64,000 nt of DNA from Macrotrachela quadricornifera (lineage: Eukaryota; Rotifera; Eurotatoria; Philodinida; Philodinidae). Of this stretch, positions 46,816 through 57,181 are shown in pieces. The notes under the pieces were generated by a model. It ran no database searches, had not been told where the DNA came from, and saw only the letters and a program-made list of their open reading frames with translations. The number at the start of each line of letters is the position of its first letter. The first letter of the stretch is position 1. A program made the position numbers and the translations under genes. Location: positions 1,573,258 through 1,637,257 of the forward strand of contig JAJEKB010021331.1 in assembly GCA_022393335.1 (NCBI GenBank). Direction: 5' to 3'.

Positions 46816-47224
46816 GAGCGTATGAGTTACTCCTGACGATTAACCTATTCTCTTAACTATAGTCAAAGTCTCAATTTCGAAAGTGACGGTGTGTTTGTGT
46901 GTCTGTCCGCAGGGCAGTAGTTCGATACCATAACGCACGGATAAAAGACTTTTGAAAGTACTCAAAAGTCCTCAAGTACTATATACAGGTAGCGTGGATC
47001 GAGGCGCTCCACTAGGTCCCTTGACTGTAGATTCAGACTACTACTCTGCCGGCAAGCACATTGCTTTTAGGGATTAAGATTCCCACTATAGCTAAGGCGA
47101 TAACTCTTGATAACCAGGATGTACCCTAGAGATGTCACAATACCAATACCTACAATACCAATACCATAAAGTATTCGTGGTATTGGTATTGGTGGTATTG
47201 GGTAGTGTTGGTATTGGTATTGTA

Positions 47225-47825
47225 ACTCCCTTATTTCATGGGTAACCGTTGAACATTCTATGAGGACTTTCGTAGAGCACCCTTGATAACCTCAGATTGG
47301 CCCGAAAAACCATATGTTCCATCTTTATCTTGATGGAGAAAAACCGCCTCGAAGTCTGATTGGCTGAAATTGTAACTTGCTTATTTTCCGGACAACCATC
47401 GAAAATTCTATGAGGACATTTGTAGAGCACCCTTGATAACCTCAGATTGGCCCGAAAAACCATATGTTCCATCTTTATCTTGATGGAGAAAAACCGCCTC
47501 GAAATCCGATTGGCTGAAACTCTTTTGTAACAGCCAATCAGATTTCGAGGTGGTTTTTCTCCATCAAGATAAAGATCGAACATAGGAGTATTTGGGCAAA
47601 TCTGAGGTTATCAAGGGTGCTCTACAAAAGTCCTCATAGAATCTTCGATGGCTGTCCGGAAAATAAGCAAGTTACAATTTCAGCCAATCAAACTTCGAGG
47701 CGGTTTTTCTCCATCAAGATAAAGATGGAACATAGAGGTATTTGGGCCAATGTGAGGTTATCAAGGGTGCCCTACAAAAGTCCTCGTAGAATCTCCGATG
47801 GTTGTCCATGAAATAAGCGAGCTAC
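47225..47825. repeat. 600-bp palindrome built of four ~140-bp units
   Basis: Two direct units (landmark CTTGATAACCTCAGATTGGC) are followed by two inverted ones, with the centre near 47525. Open frames on both strands here (47236-47583 minus, 47617-47811 plus) are translations of the same unit. Confidence 0.8.
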
Positions 47826-47946
47826 ATTTTGCTGCCATCTGATTGGACCGTTTCTCGTCTAATACAAAAGTGGATGCAGCGACCAGCACTTAACGATACG
47901 TACTTAATTACTAGTAGAATAAATATATGGCGCCATCCCTAACTTT

Positions 47947-48440
47947 AGCACCCAAGGATACTCCTACAGTATAGCACTTGAAAACCCAAGGGTACCCCTA
48001 TAGTATAGTAGATGAGGACCTAAAGGTACTCTCAGAGTATAGCAGATGAGGACCCAAGGGTACCTCTATAGTATAGCAGATGAGGATCCAGGGGCACCCT
48101 ATTGTATAGCAGATGAGGACGCAAGAGTACTCTTATAGTATAGTAGTGGCGGACCCAAGGGTACCCCTGTAGTATAGCAGTTGAAGACCCAAGGGTACCC
48201 CTATAGTATAGCAGTTGAAGACCCAAGGGTACCCCCATAGTATAGCAATGGAGGACCCAAGGGTACCCCTATAGTATAGTAGTTGAGGACCCAAGGGTAT
48301 CCCATAGTATAGCAATGGAGGACCCATGGGTACCCCTGTACTATAGTAGTTAAGGACCCAAGAGTACCCTATAGTATAGCAGTTGGGGACCCAAGTGTTC
48401 CCCCATTATATAGTAGTTGAGGACTCAAGAGTATGCCATT
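47947..48440. repeat. 34-bp minisatellite, about 14 copies
   Basis: Tandem units of GAGGACCCAAGGGTACCCCT plus ATAGTATAGCAGTT. The minus-strand open frames 48032-48327 (LLYYRGTLG repeats) are its translation, not a gene. Confidence 0.85.
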
Positions 48441-49209
48441 ATAGTTACCGTCCAAGAATCGCTATATAAATAAGGTAGTTACGTAGTTACAAGTAACTAT
48501 GTAAATACAGTAGTTACTTAGTTACAAGTAACTACGTAAATAGGTAGTTACTATTTACAAGTAACTAAGTAAATAAGTAGTTACGTAGTTACTAGTAAAG
48601 TAAAGGTAAAGTCCCACCCCTAATATGGTAGTTCAGGACCTAAGGGTACCCGCAAAAGTCTGTTTTTGGTAAGGCATGGTATCGAACTACTACCCTACGT
48701 ACAAACACACCATCAATTTCGGATTAATTTTCTGACTACAGTGAAGGAAATAAGACATAACACGTAATTGATTTGTTGTTTTTATTTTAGGAAAGAATAC
48801 CTACTTGTTTTATTAAATTCTTCACATTCATATCATATCATGTATAAATAATTACTATAGTTACTTAGTTACTAGTAACTAGTAACTAAAAAGTTACTTA
48901 GTTACCAGTAACTTAGTAACTTAAGTTACTTAGTTACTATTAACTAGTAACTTAAAAAGTTACTTAGTTACTAGTAACTTAGTAACTTTTTAGTTACTAG
49001 TTACAAGTAACTTAGTAACTTTTTAAGTTACTAGTTACTAGTAACTAAGTAACTTCAAGTTACTAGTTACAAGTAACTTAGTAACTTTTTAAGTTACCAG
49101 TTACTAGTAACTAAGTAACTTATTAGTTACTAGTTACTAGTAACTAAGTAACTTTTTAAGTTACTAGTTACTAGTAAAGTAAATGTAAAGTGCCACCCCT
49201 AGTTAAAAC

Positions 49210-49879
49210 CAGTCATATAAAACAAAAAGTAATATTTAATATTCTTTTAAAAATGGTAATATTGAATTGATTATTTCGCTTAGAATGAATAAATTGGAAT
49301 ACTTCTTGATAATTTATTACAAATAAAATAATACATTTTATTAGTTTTTTTAAAGTAATAAAAACACATATAAATGCTATGAGTTTTGTTTCCTTTGGTT
49401 TTTAAATAAGTGCTTATTGTTCCGTTTGTTTACTAACATTAACTCGTTTATCCGGTATATTTTAACGAAAAATATACAATGAAAACTTTCTTTTGTTTTT
49501 TCCTTTTTTTATTTTACTTTCTACTCTTAATTTTCATTCTAGATTTGTCGATTAAATTAACATTTACTACCGAAAAAAAAGTCAACCTTTAAAAAAATGG
49601 CATCCTCATCCTCCATAAAAACGGAATCCTTTACTGATCTTGAGATTTTCCGCATAGAAAACTACACGAAGAGATGAAAGCTATCGAAACATTATATGTT
49701 TATGAATGATAAAGTAAATTTTCAATTCTATCAGTCCGGTCTAATCGATAAAATTGGTAAATATATTTGCAATAGAAGATCGTAAGGCGAGGAATGCAGC
49801 TCAAAGCAAAGACCAGAAATGAGTCCTTGAAAATAGGACGAAACGCGTCGTGGTCTTCTATTTATTGAACTCACCCAAG
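49210..49879. other. Intergenic region, no gene seen
   Basis: An ATG at 49597 opens a frame that stops after 28 codons. The exon that should carry the first HKD motif of the phospholipase D gene is not here. Confidence 0.45.
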
Positions 49880-51234
49880 ATTGATCGAAAAACAGTTCCA
49901 CGTATGCCATGGCATGATGGAGGTATTGTTGTTTTTGGTCAAGTTGCTCGAGATGTTGCGAGACATTTCATTCAACGATGGAATATTCTTAAAGTTAAAA
50001 TAAATGCGAAAACTTCGAATTTTATCCGAAAGTTATGTGTACTGCAAAAAGTATATGAATCAGCTGAGTCATTATGAAGTGTTTGAACGCCAAAATTATC
50101 ATGACAAATTGTCTTGATGAAAAACCATTTTTCTCATAACTTTATTTTTATTGGTTCCTGCTCCATCCAAGGACGTATATAAGGGGGACAGTTGGCACAC
50201 ACCCCTCCAGCTTACGAAAAATTAATGGAAAATAACTTTGTCTCATGAACGATTTGGCCCTTTGAGTTAAATGAGGTCTCAATTGGATAGAAACAGTTTA
50301 ATCTATAAATTCATTACACTCAGGGAGGAAGTTATGGGATAAAAAAGTATTATAAGCCAAAAACTGCGTAGATTCAGCGATATAGCATATTTTGAGAGGG
50401 AGTATTTGGACTTTTCTCACGTGATGCACTAGACCCTGTATTTCTTTGTTTCTGTAAGACATAGATCTCATCACAATACATCCCTTGTCACTAAATTGCA
50501 AGGAGAAAATACAGGCGTGCGAAGCTAGCATGGGTCACATAGTATGCGCCCATATCCAGTGATCACTGACTGTACTCTCAGAGTTATATAATATCTTTAA
50601 AAATCACAGAAATTTGAGTTCAGATTCGTGTGTAGCTTGGCAAACTGGATAACAAGAGTTATTTTTGAATGAATTTATGTTTGCATCTAACAGGATTATG
50701 ATCATCCGCAACCTCATGAATTTATAAGAGATATATAATAGATACAAGCATCAGTATTTTCATAATAAATCACCAATATTAATAGCTATCGATTCGAGTT
50801 TTTACCTCTCGATAGTCCTTTCAACTAGCTACAAAACCAAGCATTTTGGAAACCCCAAAAGTATTGGTCATCTGAGCCATATCTAAGCAATTTGGTTCTG
50901 GTTACAGTTTTTATGCATTTTTAGACCTTTTCCAGACAATGTTTCGTTAGAAAACTACGGCTTAATTCAAAACTAATATCATATTCGGAATCAGCGTTAA
51001 AAACTGAGTTGATTCATATATATTTAAAATATTTCTGAGAAAAAAAATTTTTTTGAAAAATTCCCTGTACCCCCCCTCAGGGGTGGTCTGGTCAATAATG
51101 ACAATTTTTCCGATAACTCAGCCATTTCCCGTCGGATCTTTCTCATCTTCGAACTCGACCGAGATATTGATGAGACAGTTCTGTGCACAAAATTGCAGCT
51201 CAATCGAATATAATTGTAAAGAGTTATCGTGTAA

Positions 51235-51265
<31 letters not shown>

Positions 51266-52846
51266 CACTGACCGATTCTAGAGTGTACTCACTTTTTGAG
51301 TACACAAAAAAGAAATATCATCATAATGATTCATATCCATTTCTACTACCAAAAACGTACGAAGATGAAAAAGAACTCAATGATACGAATTGGAAAAATA
51401 TTCTTGAAAGTAAACCATTTAAAATAGATGCACAGGTAAAGAGGAATTGCTTTGGGGATTTGAAAAATTTGTTTTATATTTGTAGTGTGTTCGTGGAGTT
51501 GGGCCATGGGCAACAGGTGTAAAAATCACTGAATCATCTATTCATAATGCTTATATAGAAATGATTGAAGCTGCTCAACATTATATATACATCGAAGTAA
51601 TTAGATCATGATGGTTAAAACATAATCATTACAAATGATTTTTTTATTGTATTTTAAGAATCACTTCTTTGTAACTGGTTCATATGCAAATATTCATAAT
51701 CAAGTTGGTGATACTCTATATCAACGCATAGAGCGAGCACATAGGTAAATAGTATCTTTAGAAATTCCAAAAAACTATTTGGTATTGATTAGAGCTGCAG
51801 AAAAGTTTCGAGTTTATATTTTTCTTCCTCTTTTACCTGGTTTTGATGATGTTTCATCCGTAGTCAGTGAACTCTATTTTATTATGTGTTCAACTACAAA
51901 AGGTGAAGGTTCATTATTCAGACGATTGGAAAAAGCAGGTATAATAGTTTCTTGAATTAATTCTATCTATTGTTCTGATTTTGTTTCAGGTGTACTGGTG
52001 AATGATTATATTAGTTTTTTTGGGATGCGTAATCATGATATTCTCATGGGTAATTTAGTAAGTGACTCAAACGACTACATTGTTTAATATGAAATATTTT
52101 GATGAAGGTAACGGAAATCATCTATGTTCATTCAAAAATAATGATTGTTGATGATCATATGGTAATATGTGGTAGTGCTAATATTAATGATCGATCATTA
52201 CTTGGCTATCGCGATAGTGAAATTTGTATTGTAATAAATGATACTAAAACTAAACACGGTTGTTTAAATGGACAGCCTATGATGGTAGGAAAATTTTGTT
52301 CCAGTTGGCGAAAAAGACTTTTTTCGTAAGTTGAAAAATAGATGAATAATCGAGGATTTTGATACAGAAAACAAGTTTCGTTTTTTTTAGAATAATGTTA
52401 GATATTCAGTTTGATAATCCATTAAATATTGATATTAATGATCCAGTATGTGATCAATTTTATCAATATTTTCGGAATGTAGCAAGAAAAAATACACTTA
52501 TTTATGAAGAAGTTTCTGCAACGTTACCTAGTGATCGTGTAAGAAAATTCAATCAAATTAATGAATATACAAGAGTATCATCGCTGAAAGACATTGATCC
52601 TTTTCAAGTATACATCAAATAACTAAAGAATACATCAATTTTTTTTTATTTATCAAGACACAAGAGAAATTGAAAAATATTCATGGTTTTGTTGTTGAAT
52701 ACCCGCTTTATTTTCTTAATGATGAAGATTTTTCAATTATTTTTCGACTTCGTGAAGGTAAACATTTTGCCAATATTTACATAATTTTTTTTTGAAATTT
52801 TAATGTACTCTATCTTATAGATATTACGAAGTCTGTGTGGACATAA
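49880..52846 (+). pseudogene. Phospholipase D (PLD1/2-type), 5' half missing and split by a transposon
   Basis: Exons: 49880-about 50034 ([32 protein letters not shown]), about 51308-51435 (HHNDSYPFLLPKTYEDEKEL), 51486-51596, 51659-51744, 51793-51938, 51990-52057, 52108-52325, 52391-52607, 52658-52757 and 52821-52846 (DITKSVWT, TAA). Introns are about 48-65 bp. The second catalytic motif HSKIMIVDD (H at 52129, D at 52150) and [10 protein letters not shown] are intact, and the C-terminal WT typical of eukaryotic PLDs is kept. The first HKD motif and the PX/PH part expected upstream are absent. A ~1.27 kb repeat element separates the first two exons. PLD hydrolyses phosphatidylcholine to phosphatidate; both HKD motifs are needed, so this copy should be inactive. 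Confidence 0.85.
50035..51307. mobile_element. DNA transposon remnant inserted in the phospholipase D gene
   Basis: PLD coding sequence breaks off near 50034 and resumes at about 51308. The inserted right end (50957-51307) is the same repeat as 22445-22810 and 19600-19835: GGTCAATAATGACAATTTTT, AACGGACGGCCGGACGGAC, GATTCTAGAGTGTACTCACT, then TTTTTGAGTACAC. The left end TGTGTACTGCAAAAAGT is a degenerate inverted copy of it. No transposase frame is visible inside, so it is a deletion derivative. Confidence 0.65.
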
Positions 52847-53268
52847 TTGAAGATGTATGTTTCATGATTTTGTATTTTATACACGCAATTTTCTGATACA
52901 AAACGAACTATAATTATATTCAGCTTTTTCTTCTGTATGTATATACAAGTAGTCTGTATTGCTTATATTAATGTAAAATCTAATATTATACGGTATATTG
53001 ATTGCACCCATATATCTTCGAAGTCACGACTATAGTTATGGTTTAGTCATAATTATAACGAACAAGTAATGCTCGTGCGAATCTACGCTAATTGAAAGGA
53101 AACGTTCATTTGATGTTTTGCAGCTCACACCTTTATGTCTTTAGCGGTGAAACCAGTTTCGTAAATAACAATGCGTTATTTCACAAAAATTGATTTTATC
53201 AGCGTGATGCGATGATACTAATTTATCGACCATGTTTTTCCTAATTTTATCTTGTTTTCGTTGCATAG

Positions 53269-53854
53269 TGGTATCAAGAAGGAAAAAGTCTCAGATGTTT
53301 CATATGTTGTCAACTTACTCAGTGTATTCACATTATTTATTTTGTTATGGGATAGTGATAAAAAGCACAAAAATATAGAGCAAACAGCTTTACATCCACA
53401 ATATGATCATGACTTTACAAATATAAAACAAGATCAAAAGTATAGTCGTCCTTATAGACGGCAACGAATTGTTATCAAAGTATCTGATAAATTTGAGAAT
53501 ATGACATGGTAGGGCAACACTGATGAACCTGGTGAACGGCTTGTTTCATATCATGGAACTAACGTTAGAGATGCACGAACGATGGCACAAGATGGTTTCA
53601 CTTTAACAAAAGGTAAACAATTTAAGTTTGATTGTGACGTATATACGACATCAGATATTCATGTGGTGGAAAAATATGCCAAGCGATTCGACTACAAAAA
53701 TGAACAGTATTTAGTTGTGTTGCAAAATCGTATGAATCCTGAAAGTTTGATAACAGTTTCTGTTGATCAAACTGGAGTTGAAGAATATTGGATTAACCTA
53801 AATGGGCAGCATGTACGTTCCTATGGCATTTGTATTCGAAAATTACACACATGA
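53269..53854 (+). pseudogene. PARP/ADP-ribosyltransferase-like protein with an internal stop
   Basis: An acceptor at 53266-53268 opens the exon; earlier exons are not identified. The frame gives a hydrophobic segment (VVNLLSVFTLFILLW), a Lys/Asp/Gln-rich linker, RQRIVIKVSDKFENMTW, then a TAG at 53510-53512 where Leu is expected. It continues without shift: GERLVSYHGTNVRDARTMAQ, GFTLTKGKQF, DVYTTSDIHVVEKYAKRF, QYLVVLQNRMNPE, EEYWINL, VRSYGICIRK and TGA at 53852-53854. HGT, the Y of DVYTTSD and a downstream Glu resemble the H-Y-E arrangement of PARP-type ADP-ribosyltransferase folds. The family call rests on this pattern and is tentative. The nonsense codon makes it a probable pseudogene. Confidence 0.5.
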
Positions 53855-53931
53855 CATTGTATGATGAAAAAGACTTGCGAACTACAGAATATACTAAATA
53901 TTCATGCGATAGTTATTGAATTCATTTAAAA

Positions 53932-54336
53932 ATGAAACATTATGCACGCGATACATTATTCGAGATTAAATGTTATGATGATGATGATGATGAGTTGAGA
54001 ATAGACTCTGTCATGATTCAAAATTTTGAAAGATGTAAAGATGACCGACTGAAAGCATTGTATTCTATCTCTAGTACACAGCTCTCGATACAAAATAGTA
54101 GAACTACTCATATCAATACAACCAAACGTAAATATATCCGAATGCCATCAGATTCTTTCAACAATTATTTCGATCTACTTATTCTTTTCAAAAGGATAGT
54201 AAACATAATCACTACACTCGCAAATATCACATTCTCTGGGTTCTGTTTGATAAGATCATGTACAATACATTTATATTTGATTACTATTATTTGTGTATCT
54301 GATGGAAAATTCTTAATAGATCTTTTCAGATGTTAA
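53932..54336 (+). CDS. Hypothetical 134-aa open frame
   Basis: This is an ATG-started open frame without introns. It has an acidic run (DDDDDE) near the start, a Ser/Thr/Lys-rich middle and a hydrophobic C-terminal third (IVNIITTLANITFSGFCLI, IHLYLITIICVS) that could span a membrane. I recognise no family. It follows the PARP-like fragment by 77 bp on the same strand. The AT-rich composition means it could be chance. Confidence 0.25.
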   Translation: MKHYARDTLFEIKCYDDDDDELRIDSVMIQNFERCKDDRLKALYSISSTQLSIQNSRTTHINTTKRKYIRMPSDSFNNYFDLLILFKRIVNIITTLANITFSGFCLIRSCTIHLYLITIICVSDGKFLIDLFRC

Positions 54337-55058
54337 ATTTTCTTTCGAAGAGTCTTGGAGCATTATAGATTGAAGCTGTTTTTCATAGCTTTACTACTGG
54401 AGAAATGTTTGAGAAACGTTCTTCATTCGTATAAACTTGACTATTTTATTAACAGATCTCGTATCTTTCAGCTGAAGGCATGTATTAATGAGAAAATCAC
54501 ATTCATTTAAAAACTTCTACTTCGAAAAAAAATGCTTCATGACTTCATGCTCTACTTTTCAGAAAAATTTCTTATCAGTGTTTATTGTATTTTTATTAAC
54601 TAAAACCTAACTTAGAAAACTTCTGATTATAGTTTTACCGGAAAGAAGAAGATCAATGTTAATATCGAATCACTAGAGAACATGCAAACTCTAGAAATAA
54701 AATGTTAGAGTTGTCGTTATAGTTAATTTTAAAATATAAGCTGTTTTTTCCTGTGGTAGGGATGTATCAGCGAGACATTCATATAGGAAATACGAAAGAG
54801 TAACAAAATCGATGCATTTAAATCGAAGAAAACAGTTTTCCTTCGGAAATTGAATATTTTTGCATGAAGAAAAGAATTTTTCTTCTTCTTAATAACAGAA
54901 AAAAATGAGAATATAGTTTCAATGAGTCATCGGCATCACACTTATGTTGGAGAAGAAATTTATTATTGCACAACCCTTGCACAACTAACACCGTTACTAT
55001 ATAAGAAAATGTTTTATTCTTCAATAGAAGGAAAATATCAAACATATTTCTTAATAAC
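54337..55058. other. Intergenic region, no gene seen
   Basis: No coding or repeat feature is supported. Confidence 0.45.
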
Positions 55059-55679
55059 ATGACAACTTCTATTCCTTCTCTATCAAGTCGTTTACAAAAT
55101 GCAACTTATTCAATCTTTGTTGGAAGTATTTCTTTTGCAACCACTGAATCAGAACTTTATTCATTTTTCAGTAATGCATGTGGTAATGTGAGTACGGTGA
55201 ATATTGTTCATGATAAATTTACGGGTCGAAGTCGTGGCTTTGGTTTTGTACATTTCAATACTGTAACAGCATATGAAAATGCATTAACTCTCAATGGCAC
55301 TCCATTGGCTGGTCGAAAGTTGAAAATTTCTCCTGCTCAATCAAGAACCACAGCATTTCCTCAAATAACAAATTCTACTGATCCTATAGAATCTACCGGT
55401 AATACTCTGTTCAGTAGCCGAAAAACGCGTGTAGTACATTGTAAAAAATTGAATTATGATGTTTATATTGGTCGACCATCAGTATGGGGTAATCCATTTC
55501 GCATTAGTAGAGATGGAGAGAAAGAAGAACGCATTGAACAATATCGTATCTGGATTATGAGTCAACCAGAATTGGTAGCTCGAGCAAAAAAAGAACTTCG
55601 AGGTCGTACCATTGCTTGTTGGTGCAAACCAGAAGCTTGTCATGGTGATATTTTGGCTGCAATAGCAGATGCTGACTGA
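55059..55679 (+). CDS. RRM + DUF4326 fusion protein
   Basis: One open exon of 206 residues. Residues 17-93 form an RNA recognition motif with RNP2 (SIFVGSI, 18-24) and RNP1 (SRGFGFVHF, about 58-66) intact, including the aromatic residues that stack on RNA. A Ser/Thr/Pro-rich linker (94-122) follows. Residues 124-202 match DUF4326: TRVVHC, IGRPSVWGNPF (137-147), a helical middle and CWCKPEACHGDIL (187-199), with the paired Cys and the CHGD motif intact. DUF4326 is a small domain of unknown function found mainly in phages, bacteria and large DNA viruses. The linked RRM suggests RNA targeting; the catalytic or binding role is unknown. The lack of introns beside multi-exon neighbours fits acquisition or retroposition. 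Confidence 0.85.
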   Translation: MTTSIPSLSSRLQNATYSIFVGSISFATTESELYSFFSNACGNVSTVNIVHDKFTGRSRGFGFVHFNTVTAYENALTLNGTPLAGRKLKISPAQSRTTAFPQITNSTDPIESTGNTLFSSRKTRVVHCKKLNYDVYIGRPSVWGNPFRISRDGEKEERIEQYRIWIMSQPELVARAKKELRGRTIACWCKPEACHGDILAAIADAD

Positions 55680-55719
55680 CGTTTTTTTCTCGATATTCCT
55701 CTTTCAATATCACTTACTA

Positions 55720-56876
55720 TATACCCCTGGAAAAAATAAGTTGGAATGTGTATTTTCAAGACATTTTTATCAAAAAAACATATTTTTCAATATATAATCA
55801 CATATCCTGAAAGCCCGGGAAATTTTTTACCATCCTCTATAATGAGACTTTTGTTTAGATTTGTTTATTAAAAAAGAAATCGAGTGAAATAAATACATGT
55901 TCATGTCCAGATTCCCCAAGCACAATTCTTTTCATTGCTATGAAAACTAGTTGTTGAAATTTCTTGTGATCATAGAATTCGTTTTTTGAAAAACTGATTA
56001 TATATTCTGATAGAGCTTGAAATTCTCTATCACCTACTATACTTGTTAACTATCTTGCATCTGTATATTACAGAATAATTGAAGTATTACATAGACATGC
56101 TGCTTGACGAACTGTAACTGCCATAGCTTTATTTCCCATATGTTCGGTTATATCTCGAGGATATGCATAATGATAGAGAATTGAACGCTCTCTCAGTATC
56201 TATAATTATATTTTTAAAAAGTTATTTTCATAGTAACAAGGAAGTTGAAACAAAAGGAAAGTGTTATCAAAAGAAATTCAGTATTTAATTTTCTTACAGA
56301 GATTACTAACTTTTGTTCGTACTACTCTTCCGCTTATTTTACTACACAAATGTTAGGAAAACAAAAAATATCTAGACTGATAGAGAATTTGAAGCGCTAT
56401 CTGAATTGACAGTTGTGTTCTCGGAAACGTATTTATATAGTGACCATAGTGTGAGAAAAGCGAGAAGGTAACGATTTTTGGTACTTGTCGATTTGGTATG
56501 TATTCACTGTACTAAAGTTATTCTTCAATCTACGAATACAAGTAAATAAGTAAATATACGAGGTGATAGAGAATTTCAAGCTCTATCAGAATATATAATC
56601 AGTTTTTCAAAAAACGAATTCTATGATCACAAGAAATTTCAACAACTAGTTTTCATAGCAATGAAAAGAATTGTGCTTGGGGAATCTGGACATGAACATG
56701 TATTTATTTCACTCGATTTCTTTTTTAATAAACAAATCTAAACAAAAGTCTCATTATAGAGGATGGTAAAAAATTTCCCGGGCTTTCAGGATATGTGATT
56801 GTACATTGAAAAATATGTTTTTTTGATAAAAATGTCTTGAAAATACACATTCCAACTTATTTTTTCGAGGGGTATA
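55720..56876. mobile_element. Long-TIR non-autonomous DNA element, 1.16 kb
   Basis: Arms of about 326 bp (55720-56045 and 56551-56876) are almost identical in inverted orientation. The ends read TATACCCCT and share GGAATGTGTATTTTCAAGAC, CCCGGGAAATTTTTTACCAT and GGAATCTGGACATGAACATG. The middle 500 bp repeats parts of the arm end (GATAGAGAATT). No transposase is encoded. A TA duplication is likely but cannot be separated from the TATA end. It sits 40 bp after the RRM-DUF4326 stop codon and could supply its 3' end. Confidence 0.85.
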
Positions 56877-57181
56877 TTTTCTATCAAGCAGCGCTCACAG
56901 TCAGTCGTCGGCGTCCATTCGATCCGCCCACTTCTGACTACTCGCCTTTATCAACTGTATAGGTCTAGCTAAGTAGATATTTTCTTGACCTCACCACTTT
57001 CACCCTCACCCTAAAGATAGTTTGGAACTGAGGGTAAGTGAGATGATAATTGATAAATGCTCTAAATGATTGAATTTTATACTTTGAAAATGATAATGTT
57101 TAATTAAAATAAGGCAATAGAATAACATAAAGCTATTGATTCGTATGCTTTTATGTCCGTATATATGTAGCATTTGCGAAA
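56877..57181. other. Short intergenic region with telomere-like hexamers
   Basis: CACCCTCACCCT at 57001-57012 and TGAGGGTAAGTGAG at about 57029 are TGAGGG-type tracts. No gene is seen. Confidence 0.5.

Larger units (their letters stand above)
46321..49201. mobile_element. 2.88-kb hAT-like foldback element with 8-bp target duplication
   Basis: The ends read TAGGGGTGGCAC and its inverted copy GTGCCACCCCTA, followed inward by TTTACTTTACT-type sequence on both sides. The 8-bp direct duplication GTTAAAAC lies at 46313-46320 and 49202-49209. This fits the hAT superfamily. The interior is all repeats and no transposase: GTTACTAGTAAC arrays (46340-46815, 48467-48605, 48850-49190), an inverted pair (46886-46963 versus 48658-48722), a TACCAATACC tract at 47130-47222, a 600-bp palindrome (47225-47825) and a 34-bp minisatellite (47947-48440). 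An internal terminus-like copy (CCCACCCCTAAT, 48614) hints at nesting. The left duplication contains the TTAA of the adjacent MITE, so it inserted at that MITE's edge. Confidence 0.8.

Noticed and set aside
48032..48327. Minus-strand open frames with LLYYRGTLG repeats
   Set aside because: Translation of the 34-bp minisatellite inside the hAT-like element.
44523..48440. CRISPR array (regular short repeats)
   Set aside because: The 39-bp and 34-bp arrays are contiguous minisatellites without unique spacers, in an intron-bearing eukaryotic genome with no cas genes.
51024..51305. Minus-strand frame with VRPSVRPSV
   Set aside because: Translation of the GGACGGAC tract of the interspersed repeat; the same tract occurs at 22.5 kb.
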